Source of the DNA: a bacterium
GTDB lineage: Bacteria; Bacillota_I; Bacilli_A; Mycoplasmatales; Mycoplasmoidaceae
Direction of reading: 5' to 3'
Length of the DNA stretch: 64,000 bases
NCBI GenBank assembly: GCA_017645255.1
Contig: JAGCPI010000025.1
Span: 1-64,000, forward strand
Each line of letters opens with the position of its first letter. Position 1 is the stretch's first letter. The translations under genes were made by a program, and so were the position numbers. Below are positions 32,894 through 43,938 of the stretch, piece after piece. The notes under the pieces are model-generated. The model was not told the origin of the DNA. It worked only from the letters and a program-made list of their open reading frames with translations, and ran no database searches.

Positions 32894-35362
32894 CTAGTTC
32901 CTTGAATCAAGCGAGTCGTTGATCGCATTGGCGATAACTTGGAATGCCAGATATGGGAAGACGTACAGCATCATGACTGATAACATTAAGTTTCAGTGCA
33001 TTGACGAAGTACTATAAGCATCGAAAATGATGGTACTTAAACTGATACCGAAACTGGAAGTTAAACCAATGAATAGTAAGAAGGATGGTCATTGCATAAT
33101 ACCACCAAAGGAGTTTAATGCAAAGACAGTAACTTTACCAAAAGTATTTGGTAGTAAGTGAGTCATAACGATGCGGAACCGACCCATACCAATAATCCGT
33201 GCAGCTTGCACGAATTCATAGTCTTTATATTTAATTACGTATAACCGAGTAATGGAAGCAATACCTGGTCAAGTAATAATGATTAAAATTCACGCAAGGT
33301 TTCATAAGGTTAAAGTACCACCAGTAAATGATACCCCGAAAATAATAACTCATAGTAGGGTTGGAACAGAAAGAATAATTTGGGTGATTCATTGCATGAT
33401 AATATCAGCATTTGATCCTGCAAATGAACCTTGAATACCACCGTAAATTAAACCTAGGACGGTTGAACCTAAAATAACAACCACAGTAAATAGAACGACC
33501 CGGCTAAAGGCGTAACTTAATTCGGTTAGATAGTCAATACCATACTTGTTAGTACCAAGGACTGGGAAGATATTTTGTAATCCTGATTGAGCATATGGAT
33601 AAATTCAAACATAGTATAAGTTTGAACCTGCATAGTGTAAGATTGGCTTACTTGTATCAACTATACCGGCTGCCAGTGCTTCTTTATAAGCTAGCGTTGA
33701 CGAGTAAATATGATACTCAATAATCGAGTGAACGGACATACCAGGGAATCTTGGAGGTAAGAATTGTAAAGCAGAAATACTTACACTATTAGTAATTGCG
33801 GAAGATGCGCTATATGGACTTGCAAAGGCAAAAATTCCACAGAATAGAATTAAGCCAATCATAATTAAAGCAAAAATTAACGCAATCTTATTGTGGGCGA
33901 AAATACGTAAGGAACTAATTCAAGTAGGAACATTGCTTCCCCCAATGCTATCGCCCCCAATCTTTAACGAGTCAACTGGTTTAAATAGTTTAACTTCATT
34001 AAAGTTGTATTTTTTGTTGGTTGGTTCACCAATATCTGGATCAACATTTAGATGTTCAAGGTCTTTAATGTGGAACCGTAATGCTTGAGCATCTTGTTCA
34101 GGATTAGCAACAAGAATTTCAGTATTAGGCACTTGGACTTCTTTCACATCAGTAAAGGTTGGTGCCCCGTTATTTAAATCATGAGTTACTAAGTAATCAC
34201 TATTCTTAAAGTAGTTTAAGGAGTTTCATTGAATAGATTGATCACCCATTATCTTCATGTAAACCTTTTCCCGGTGGTTCAAATTCCGCTTTTGAATCGC
34301 ACTCTTTAGGTTTAATTTCTTAACAATATAATTAGTAGATTTGTAATCGTGGCGAGCTTTTAGGACTTTAAAGCCTAATAATTCGCTACCAGTCCGTAAG
34401 GTAACCCGTGGGTCGACTAATACGTACATTCAGTCTAGGAAGATGGCGTATAAGAAGAAGACACCTCCGAAGAATAAAATACTAAAACATTCAAAGTAGT
34501 ATTGGTGACTGGTTACACCGTCCGCTAACATTTGACCAAGTCCTTGACCAGTAGCATTACCAGCGATGTTGAAGATCATTTGAATAATGATGGATCCACC
34601 GAAAATTAATAGTAAGTTACCACTAGTTGCATAAAGAATTGGCATGAAAGCGTTCCGGATAATGTGTTTGCGGAAAATTTGGAAATTGGATAATCCCTTA
34701 CCACGAGCAGTCTTGATATATTCGGATTTAAAGATTTCGGTAAATTCGTTCCGTGACATGAAGACGACGGAAGGAAGACCCATTAAAGTAACAACGACCG
34801 TTGGTAAGATTAATGATTCATATGATTTTAAAGCAGAGTTAGATGGAGCAAATGCGACATATTCAGCAGGTAGATGAATAACCCCTGCTAGTTCAAATAG
34901 TAAAATACCTAAAACGAAGACAGGGATGGATGAAACGACTACGGCAATAATATTGATGACCGAGTCGGCGACTTTTCCCTGATATTTCGCCGCGTAATAC
35001 CCCATTCCAACACCAAAGATAGTGGAGAAAATGAAGGCAGGTAAAGCGTACGCGATAGTTACTAACATTGAGTTATCAAAGTACGTAACTACTGGTACTT
35101 GCGATCCAAAATAAACACCGAATTGTTTATTTAAGTGGGCGACGAACCACCCGAATTGTTGAGCGGAGTTCGTGTACCCCACGCCCATTTCGTACAGGAA
35201 GCCATTTTGGCTTCATCATTCTTGCCGTGCAACCAAAGTTTTAGCTCCGGATGGCGGTTGAGGCATACCCGGAATTAAGTGCATTGCAAAGAATGTGATG
35301 ACGATTGCAGCAATGATCGCTAAGACGGCTGCAATAATCCGATAAATCGTATATTTCAGCAT
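32894..35362 (-). CDS. OppB-OppC permease in one continuous frame
   Basis: 822 aa with no UAA or UAG between the two permease parts. Residues 1 to about 320 are OppB: TM1 at MLKYTIYRIIAAVLAI, the EAA loop with TARGKGLSNFQIFRKHIIRN, and the typical C-terminal VLVDPRV, which is read only if the UGA at 34430-34432 is Trp. A hydrophilic linker of about 170 residues follows (320-490), then OppC: TM from NKIALIFALIM, EAA loop AARIIGMGRFRIVMTHLLPN, ending at QVIANAINDS. OppB and OppC are normally separate proteins; here they form either a natural fusion or two proteins made by internal initiation (an ATG directly follows the UGA, others lie in the linker). Peptide import across the membrane with OppA/D/F. 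Confidence 0.85.
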
Positions 35363-35369
35363 TCTTTAA

Positions 35370-38300
35370 TTAACTCCAGTTATTAATTGCATTCATCATG
35401 TCTCATTCATATTGAGTGTAATCATCAATTCCCTTGTTTTGATTTTCTGCATAGTAGTAATTGTTCTTACCGTAAGTTCAATATAAAACTGAACCTAATA
35501 ATCCTAAACCAGGAGTAGCAGCAGCATATTGATAGAAGGTGTGAACAACAACTGGTGTATTAGTGGTTGGACATTGATATTCAAAATTACCAGTGAAGTT
35601 ACCATATGGAATGACGCTATTTGCAATTACCCCAGCAGGCAATGGATAAGAAGCATTATCAGCAACAGCTGATCAGTTTACTAAAGCATTGATGTCTTGA
35701 CGAATAGTTGCTCCAGTAGTACCATAAATAAATGGATTTAAAACTGTACCAACAATCTTTTCGTAAGCTTGGGAATCATAACTTTTTAGTGATGGAGTGT
35801 GGTCAGTGTTAGTGTAAAGCACATTTCCATCTTTATCAAGATAAGGATAACCGTACTTACCAGTGTAGCTTTCACCGTTATCATCCATGATGTTATCATT
35901 ATCAACTGCATTGGAATTGGTATCAATTTGAATTAATGGTTGACCATCAGTGCTTAGTGGAACATTAAAAAATCCAGTTGCAGCATCGGAAGTTAGGTTG
36001 TAAATTTGCGCGTTATAAACAACAGTATTTAAGTTAGTGTTACTTACAACACCCCGGAAGTATAATGCTTGGTTACCAGTTAAAGTTAAGGTTTTTAATT
36101 GACTTGCACTAATATCAAAGTCCATGCTAATTTGGTTAGAGGTATAAAGAACTAATAATTCTTCTTTGGTAATATTACCACTTCATTTGTATTTAATGTA
36201 GTTAATCTTTTGACTAGCAGGTCCTAAAATATATCCTCCCGCAGGAGTAGTCATTGCATTATCAAAGTAAGATGGAATAATTTGAGTTCTTAAAGTGGAG
36301 TTAGTAAAGGTATTTTGGTTAGCGTAATAACCACCGTTGAATTCAAGATTATTACTCATTTGAGGTAAACCAGTTGTTGGATTGGTAGCACTACCATATA
36401 AATATAATACGCCTGATTCGCCCCCAATTTCACTATTGGCTACTAATGTCGCATACGCAGGGTTATTAGAAATTTCGTTATATAGTTGATTAAACTTAGC
36501 GGTGTCTTTAGCACTTAATGCTTGGGACATTGCTTGCGAAATATTTCAAACTCCGGTTGTTGGACTTGTACCCATGAAGTCTTGGGTAAGTTGCGCCATG
36601 GTAACATTTGTTCATGGATTACCAGCAGGTAAAGAGTGGAATGCTAATGCATTAGTTGGCATTGGAGTAAAGAAACCAGTTTGGGTACCTAACATACTCA
36701 TAAAATAGGAAACAGGGGTACCATTGTTTCAACCATCAGTGCTATCTTTTTTGGTAATGGTATTTGGACTTAAGAAATAAGTAAAGGTATCACCGTTTGG
36801 ATCATTATTTGGTGCATATTCTTCAGTTTGGAAAAAGCCAGATCCAACCCCAATGTTATAGTTATTACCAGCAATTCCTGCTTCTTGCAACATATAAGAG
36901 TCAGCGTTTACTTCACCAAGCACGTTACCAGAACCGTCATAAGAATAATCGGACATGGAAGCAGCAGTTCAAGTAAGACTTTGGTTAAAGTCAGCAGGTT
37001 GTAAATTACCAACTACTTTACCTTGTTCATTTACTCAATTGACTTTTTTGTTTAAATAAAAGGTGTAAGCATCAGTTTTAGTGATTGCACTTGCTAATGC
37101 TCCATCAGTTAGAGTAATTTCATGATATTTAGCAAAGTTTTCGTAATCAGTATACGTACTTCAGGTTTGGTGGTTCTTATAAGCACTTGTAGCTTCAAAA
37201 GCACTTTGCGATAATAAAGTTTGTGGTGCACTTGGATTTAAAGTAACTTCAGGGTTAGAAATGAACAATAAGTTAGCATTTTTACCATCTTGAATGGTAT
37301 CACCATGGTCAATACTATTATTGGCATAGTGAGCTCCCACAAACTTTGAATTAGTGTCATATAACGCAAAGTTATTAGCATCTAATGCTTTTAAAATAAC
37401 CGCATCTTTGGTATTAGTTATTCCATAACCGGCACTATATTGAGCACTACCAGTTTTATCAGAATAAAAGTTATAAGGAACGTAAGTTAATAAACCAGAG
37501 AATAAACCACTTGCATATTCATGGAAGGTTTGTGAACCTACTGCAGATGCAAAGTAGTTAAAGTTTAAGGAGTTAACGACACTACCAGCAATAAAGTATG
37601 TAAATGGATCGTTATAAGTATACTTTAAGCCATCTTTATTGATGAAATAAGTACCGTTAATGTAAGAGTTAGAAGGATTGAATAATGGATAAATTCCTTT
37701 TTGGGAAAGAGCAGGAACTTGACTTAAGTTATTACCGTTTAAGTAGAATGGAAGACTAGGTGCTAAGGCATTTATTCAAGAAACAAATGGAATTAATGAA
37801 CTAGTCGAAGTATAAGTAGAACCAACATCTTTAATGGAAAGATTGTCGTAATAACTTGCTGGAAAATTAGTTGTACTGTTGTATGGTGTGTTATTACTAC
37901 TAATATCAACATCGGTGTTTTCAACACTGGCACATCAGTTTTGAATAACATATTGGATTAAGCCTGATTCACCGTTGTTGTTATATTGAAGTGGTCATCA
38001 ACCATAGTTAGTATTTCAAGCAATACTATTTGGGAAATCGTTGTACAAAGTTTGATATAGACTTACTGCTCAGGCGGGTAAATTACCAAGTCCCATTGCT
38101 TGACGCCGGGCGTTGGTATATTCAAGTTGCGTATCAAAGTTGGAAGCATTCGTATAAGTAGTGTTGCTATCTGGCAATGCTTGACCATTGTAAGTAAATT
38201 TACCGTTATCAGGGTTTGCACCTGCAAGTAAATCTCACAAACAAGGTCATAAATTACCAGTTAATCAACCATCGTTTTGGGCAAACATATAACCAATTCA

Positions 38301-38951
38301 AGCACTTACGTCGTTATAGTCTGGTTCCCAGAACAATGAACCCAGTTCACAGTTCATATTGTTATATTCCGCAGCAGCAGTCGTTGGAGAACGAGGAACA
38401 AGAACAATATTAATTTTACCATTGGTAGAGTCTTTAATGGAGTTAATGACAGAATCAGTAAACAAGTCAACTTCACTATCAAAGAAAGCAGCACTATCCA
38501 AGGTATTGTAATCAAGTGTAATTGGCGTATTACCTAATAATGATTCAACATTAGATGCAGTTTCGGATAATAAATTTTTATTCGATGGATCAAGATTTGA
38601 AAGAGCATCCCGGTTAATCCGATAGGTACTAAACGTCATTTGGTTTTCTAGGGAAGCAAATTGACTTGGATCGTTGTAGTTTACTAAGTGGAAGTTTGAG
38701 TTATCAGCTAATTTAGTTCAAGCTGCTAAATCATTCCCTGCAGGTAAACTGTCATACCCATTTTGATTTAGATTTTTGTATAGCAGATCAACTGCATTTT
38801 GACCAACAAAGTACGAACTAGAGGATTTCAAGGATTTGTTTTCACTAGCTAACGCAATGGCAAGTGACATTCCACCAGCGGCGACAATTGCACATGCACC
38901 GCCAATGAGAAACCACTTCCATTTTTTGCTAAATTTCTGGTTCGATTTCAT
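35370..38951 (-). CDS. oppA: OppA-like oligopeptide-binding protein, membrane anchored
   Basis: 1193 aa, the large type of mollicute substrate-binding protein. One N-terminal hydrophobic helix (about residues 13-33, FLIGGACAIVAAGGMSLAIA) follows a basic start; there is no good lipobox, so a TM anchor rather than a lipid anchor is likely. Family-like strands of SBP family 5 appear around YTFYLNKKVNWVNEQGKVV (equivalent to the TFkLRkgvkWsDG box) and ADFNQSL. It lies 7 bases upstream of the permease gene and is the first gene of the opp operon. The rest is Asn/Tyr/Ser-rich, like the lipoprotein at 1-4198. Identity rests on position plus the SBP box; sequence conservation is low. Confidence 0.85.
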
Positions 38952-39001
38952 TTTCTTTTTGCTTAATTTTTGTCCTTACTGGACGCTTTTGAATAAAAGA
39001 A

Positions 39002-39024
39002 GCCAGTTTGGATGTCAAACTGGC
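39002..39024 (-). terminator. Leader hairpin B before oppA
   Basis: Perfect 9-base stem (minus strand GCCAGTTTG / CAAACTGGC) with a 5-base loop, followed on the minus strand by TTCTTTTATT. Terminator-like, only 50 bases before the oppA ATG. A further small GTCC/GGAC hairpin (38972-38984) lies between it and the start. Confidence 0.6.
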
Positions 39025-39044
39025 GTACCTTTCTATTTTGCAGA

Positions 39045-39126
39045 ATAAAAAAACCAGTTTAACGCACCAAAATAAAGCATTTTCTTACCATGCTTCTTAA
39101 TCGTATTGATTGGTTTCGTTAAACTG
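39045..39126 (-). promoter_or_regulatory. Structured RNA element with terminator, leader of opp operon or 3' end of yebC
   Basis: On the minus strand CAGTTTAACG (39117-39126) pairs perfectly with CGTTAAACTG (39055-39064), enclosing about 52 bases that hold further helices (ACCAA/TTGGT and AGCAT/ATGCT). A run of seven T follows (39047-39053). It can be the yebC terminator, a small RNA with an intrinsic terminator, or the first half of an attenuator: its 3' arm AAACTGG can also pair with CCAGTTT, the 5' arm of the next hairpin. Confidence 0.6.
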
Positions 39127-39178
39127 ATTGTTTCCATACATTTTTTTATTCTAATACAAAATAATACTAATTTAACTA

Positions 39179-39886
39179 TTAATTTGCAGAATTCGTTACG
39201 ACCCATTGAATATCATCATCGGCGTCGCACATATCAATAAAACTATTTAATCGTTCTTGATCAGCTCCGTTTAATTCCACATATTCGTTTGGAATATATT
39301 TAACTTCAGAACTGATAATTTTGGTATCTTTTAACCCTTCAAGCACTTTTTTTACTGCGTAGTAGTCTTGTTGGGAACAAATTAATTCTTTTTCGTTGTT
39401 TTCAAACGAAGAGATATCGTCAATACTATAATCGATTAACGCTTCAACTAAATCTTCATCCGATAAAGGAGTGCTAATTAGAAAGACACCTTTAATTGAA
39501 AATTTCATTAAGGCAGAATTTCTTGGAGCCATGGTGGCATGCATTTTGGAAAGCACCGAGTTAACTGCACCCCGTGCCCGACCAGGATTGTCAGTTAAAA
39601 CGGAAATAATGATTGATAATCCTTTCGGACCATATGCTTCATACATTTGGGATTCTAGATTAGCAGTATCTTTTTGCGATCCCTTAATGTTCTTTTCAAT
39701 GGAATCTTTACTTAAGTTATTTTGTAAAGCTTTTTCAACCGCTGCTTTTAACCGTGGGTTGGCTTCAATATTTGGTCCCCCCATCTTCGCAGCCGCCCGG
39801 ATTTCCCGGGCTAATTTCATTCAGATTTTAGCGTTATCTTGTTGCTTTTTATTATTTTGACTAGCAATTAAATGCTTGCGTGGCAT
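39179..39886 (-). CDS. yebC: YebC/PmpR family transcription/translation regulator
   Basis: 235 aa, normal length. YebC-family proteins bind DNA or act on ribosomes stalled at proline runs, depending on the member. N-terminal basic segment (RKHLIASQNNKKQQDNAKIW) ends in a UGA-Trp, followed by the family block KLAREIRAAAKMGGPN, EANPRL, KDSIEKNIKGS, YEAYGPKG and RGAVNSVLSK. The ATG at 39886 restores the conserved N-terminus that is cut off if UGA is read as stop. ppa ends 9 bases upstream, so the two are co-transcribed. Confidence 0.94.
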
Positions 39887-39895
39887 AAAGACGAA

Positions 39896-40450
39896 TTATT
39901 CCTTAGTATATTTTTCTGGGTGATGCTTGTGCATCATTTCAACAAATTCTTTCTTTGGCATATCACCGTATTTTTCATGAAGTTCTTGACATGTCTTGTA
40001 TTCGTTGATTGCTCAGTCAAGATCTTTAAAGCCTAAAACAGTAACGGTTTTCTTTTGTAATGCCTTGTATTGTTCAAAGAAGTTTTGAATTTCATCTTTA
40101 ATGTGTTGAGGAACATCATCTAAAGTGCGAATGTGTTCAAAACGTTTATCGCATGAAATAACTGTGATTAACTTGGTGTCGGTTTCACCACTATCAATCA
40201 TTTCCATAGCACCTAGAATTCTTACTGGAACACTAACACCAGGAATAAAAGATTGATCAGCGATTACTAAAGCATCTAGTTCATCGCCATCTCAGTCCAA
40301 GGTGCTTGGGATAAATCCGTAATTTTGTGGGTAAATATTTGCCCCATACAAAATCCGGTCAACTGCAATTTGCTTAGTCTTGCGGTCGTATTCATACTTA
40401 ATATTGGAATGCTTAGGAATTTCGATAATAACATCTAGTTTATTTTCCAT
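39896..40450 (-). CDS. ppa: Inorganic pyrophosphatase (family I)
   Basis: 184 aa, typical. Hydrolyses pyrophosphate in the cytoplasm and so drives polymer synthesis. Signature active-site region: [28 protein letters not shown] (metal-binding DGDELD), then [10 protein letters not shown] and [12 protein letters not shown] Shine-Dalgarno AGGAG (about 40461-40465, minus strand) lies 9-10 bases upstream of the ATG. First gene of the ppa-yebC unit. Confidence 0.96.
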
Positions 40451-40473
40451 ATTTTTTTGCTCCTGCAATATAT

Positions 40474-40504
40474 TGGGTTATTATTATTTATATATTTTAA
40501 CCCA
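40474..40504. repeat. Inverted repeat between ppa and the glycosyltransferase
   Basis: TGGGTTA (40474-40480) and TAACCCA (40498-40504) flank 17 AT-only bases in the spacer between divergent genes. It could be an operator or a weak hairpin at the ppa promoter. Confidence 0.4.
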
Positions 40505-40551
40505 GTTTTTAATTATTATTTGGTTAAATCTATATTATTTAATAAGGAATT

Positions 40552-42651
40552 ATGAATACTTCTTTACCATTAATTAGTGTGATTATTAATAATTATAATA
40601 ATGCCCGTTTCATTGAAAAAGCAATTTTATCAGTCACTAATCAAACCTATGCAAATTTGCAAATCATTATTCAAGATGATTGTTCAACTGACCCAAAAAT
40701 TAAGGACATTTATCAAAAATTTCTTGCATATGATGAACGCATTGAAGTTCATTATAATAAAAAAAATAGTCAATTGTTTACCAGCCGGATGAATGCAATC
40801 AATTTTGTGAAAGGTCAATATATTTGCTTTCTAGATGGAGATGATTACTATGATCTTGATTTCATTCGCCATATGTACAACTACATGCAATATAAAAATT
40901 GTGATATCACCGTTTGTAATTTTGCTTATGTCATTGAAAATATGACATTAATCGAAAAAAAGAACAAATTCTTGCATGATGAATATAATGCACCAAATCT
41001 ATTAAACTTTATGTTTGAACCAGTTGGAGTTAGTTTTAGCCAAAATTTGATGTGAAATAAGTTGTATAAGGCAAACTTAGTGATAAAAGCTCAACAAACA
41101 ATTTTGAAATTAGGATTAACCAAGCTGCGCATTTTTGCAGCTGAAGATGTCCTTTTTAATTGCTTTATTTTGCAAAATGCAACAAAAATTTGTATTGATG
41201 AATGATTTATTGGTAATTATTACCGTCGAACAAATAGTTTAGAATTAATGGAACTAAACAAGAAAATTAATTATTTACAATCATCAAATCAAACTTACCA
41301 AATTATTTTTGATCAGTTTTTTGCGTGAAAAGAAGATTTATTACATGATGAAACCTTTAATTACTTTAAGCAAACTGTAATTAATACCTTTTCCCAATAC
41401 TTACAATTATTTCAAATTGGAATTGAAAACTTGCAATTAAAAGTAATTGCTAAATATTTAAACATTGTAGTTACGAATGAAAATTTACAACAATTAAAAA
41501 ATGACATTCTTAATGTTAATAATGAATGATTAATTAGCAAGAACTTCAAATTTAAAAATATGGTGGATACCTATAAAAAGAAAATCTTAAAAGGCAATGA
41601 TATTTCTTTTAGTTTGCCTAATTGCATTTTTGTCTCCCCATACTTATCAAATAGCAAAATTATTGACTTAAATGAACAATATTACTTCTTTAACTACGAA
41701 GGATATAGTTTGCTTAACTTTAGTTTAAACTACCACAAGGAAGTTAACATTGCCTATGATGAAAATAATCCTTATCACACTGTTTTAATGGATAAGTTAA
41801 CTAAGTTAATTAATAATGATCAAATTAATCAACAAAAATTGGTATTTAAATCAGTGGGTACTGCTCCATTACATTCTTTTAATTTAATTGTGAACCAATT
41901 AATTATTTCAAATCATAGTGCTGTTTATATTTGAAATAATTCTTTAATCCATCTTTTTTTCAAAAAACTAATTAATAAAGATCAAGAATTATTAAAAAAA
42001 GTGAGACAACTATTTGCGATTGCCTTACTAGTAACTAAACAAAATTTAAACTTCTTAGATAAATCAATTTTTAACTATAACTACAGTTTGTTCTATTTAT
42101 TTTTTATTGCCTTAAAGGTTTATTTTTGCCAATTAAAACCTTTAAAAGATATTCAAACTAACAATGTGAAAGAAATCATGTTGTATGTCTATTTAAAGCC
42201 TGACATCGTAATTAATAATCCTTATTTTCATTTTTTTAATGAAATTGCAAAACAAGCTGCAACTTTATTTATTAGCATTATTAAGCAATATTACCAAGAA
42301 TTACTAGATGAAAATCTAGCCAACTTTTTATTTGATGCTTTTTTTGATCATTTAGCTTATTGATACGAAAGCACCACTGTAATTCCAAACCAAATTACTT
42401 TTAATTTTTTACAAGGACAAAAAAAGATTGATCTTTACCAAATGTGAAGTAAGCAAACTAATCCTTACTTCAAATTTCATAACTATCAATCAAATATTTA
42501 TAAAATTCCAGGAATTAAACATGTTGGTTATTTATTATCAGATTCAAATATTTTTACTAATGAAATGTATTTAATCTTGCGTAATCACCATTACATTTTC
42601 AAATTTTTCTGAAATTTAAATAAACAACGAATTAAAAAATATCAATTCTAA
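40552..42651 (+). CDS. Large family 2 glycosyltransferase
   Basis: 699 aa. The N-terminal 100 residues are a GT-A, family 2 domain: SVIINNYNNARFIEKAI, IIQDDCSTD, and CFLDGDDYYDLDF containing the DxD-type metal/nucleotide-sugar motif. A Trp/Asp-containing acceptor loop follows (FAAEDVLFNC). The remaining 450 residues are Leu/Asn/Tyr-rich without recognised domain or clear TM helices. Probably transfers a sugar from UDP-sugar to a glycolipid or surface polymer on the cytoplasmic face; galU at 14900 would supply UDP-glucose. Single gene, divergent from ppa; its stop overlaps the stop of the convergent membrane protein. Confidence 0.88.
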
Positions 42652-43598
42652 TGAGCAAAATATAATGCTAGTTCCATGCATGCACTGCAAACAAGAAAGA
42701 TAAAGACAATGATGTAAGTTACTTGTTGGCTATATACATAAATGATGTTATATTGAGCATCATTAATATTATTTAATCACAAAGAAATTAAGATTACAAT
42801 TGGCACTAATAATAAAACTAAAGCAAAAACAGCTACTCCTAATACGGCATGACTAAATGCTAATTTCATCAAAAAGAAATTAGGATAAGTTCCAATTGGA
42901 GCAAAAGGAACGGTGGCAGTTCCTTCGATTGCATAAACACTATAAGCAATAATAATGCTTAAACAAATTACAAAGATTACTGAAGAACTAATGTAAGCAA
43001 TTCAGTTTCATTTTTGATAAGATTTTTGTTGAATTTTTTGCTTTAAATAAAAATAATAAGATCTAAATCAGTGCAAAATGCTTACCTTATCTCACATGGT
43101 TTCAAAGCGAGTTTGTCTAATCACATATGATTCAAGTTCTTCGGAACTAAATTCGTATCTAGAGTCTTTATTAATGACAAAATCTAAATTAAAAAGGCGA
43201 ATGAATTTAATTCATAATCAGTAAAATGGTCATAAAAATAACCATTTATGGTAAAGTCTTAATTCGTAAGCGTAGTCTTCTTGTTTTTTCTTGGATAAAG
43301 TTTGCAAATATTTTTGCTTTTCTTCCTTAAAAGAATGTGAATTTAATTCTACATTCCCGTAAGTACTAACAACGTTTCTGATTTTAACGTTGGGGTTTTG
43401 CACAGGAAATACTAATGGTTTACGTAAACCATTGCGTTTATTATGCTTAATTACTTTTAAACTTGATTCTAAATCAGCACTATGTTTAAAAGTAAACCAA
43501 CCACATAAATAGGCTCATAAAGTTAAAAAATAACTAATTCAAGAAAATTTAACGAGTCTAGTTGTTTTCGTGGTGTTCTTCTTTTTGCTTAATATCAT
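42648..43598 (-). CDS. Multi-TM membrane protein downstream of rbfA
   Basis: 316 aa in code 4, with many UGA-Trp codons that break it in standard translation. Not recognised. TM segments near residues 18-35 (WISYFLTLWAYLCGWF), 120-140 (WLFLWPFYWLW), 205-225 (YISSSVIFVICLSIIIAYSVY), 250-275 (AVLGVAVFALVLLLVPIVILI) and a last one near 295-312. The start ATG lies 41 bases inside the rbfA 3' end in another frame; a later start cannot be excluded. End of the nusA-infB-rbfA unit; stop overlaps that of the convergent glycosyltransferase. Confidence 0.75.
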
Positions 43599-43938
43599 TG
43601 AAAATTTGGTTAATTTTTGCTACATTATCCATGACGCTATCTCGATTAAAACGAACAATTGGCACTTTGTAAGTAGTCATGTTCTTGGCAAGATAGGTGC
43701 GAAAAACGCCTGTTTTTTGATTTAATTGTTTCACAATTTCATCAAGTTGGTCCCTAAATCGAGAATCAACATATACATCGCAATAACTATAATCAGGAGA
43801 CAATTTTACATCCGTGAAGCAAATTACTTTCGGATCAATTTTAGGATCTTTGATTTTATAAAGTTGTTCGTTAAGATAATCAAGCACTAATGCTTCTTTC
43901 TTATCTTTACTGTAAGGATGACTAGTTTTTCTTTTCAC
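43558..43938 (-). CDS. rbfA: Ribosome-binding factor A
   Basis: 126 aa. Cold-shock type 30S maturation factor with a KH-like fold. Family features: DPKVICFTDVKLSPDYSYCDVYV (split here as DPKV...FTDVKLSPD and CDVYVD), LAKNMTTYKVPIVRFNRD (equivalent to R....P.l.F..D). Translationally coupled to infB through a 17-base overlap, the universal nusA-infB-rbfA order. Confidence 0.93.
   Translation of the reverse strand: MKRKTSHPYSKDKKEALVLDYLNEQLYKIKDPKIDPKVICFTDVKLSPDYSYCDVYVDSRFRDQLDEIVKQLNQKTGVFRTYLAKNMTTYKVPIVRFNRDSVMDNVAKINQIFNDIKQKEEHHENN

Noticed and set aside
38952..39178. SRP RNA, RNase P RNA or tmRNA in the oppA leader
   Set aside because: None of the conserved cores of these RNAs is visible; only hairpins with T-runs are present, so a regulatory/terminator element is the better reading.
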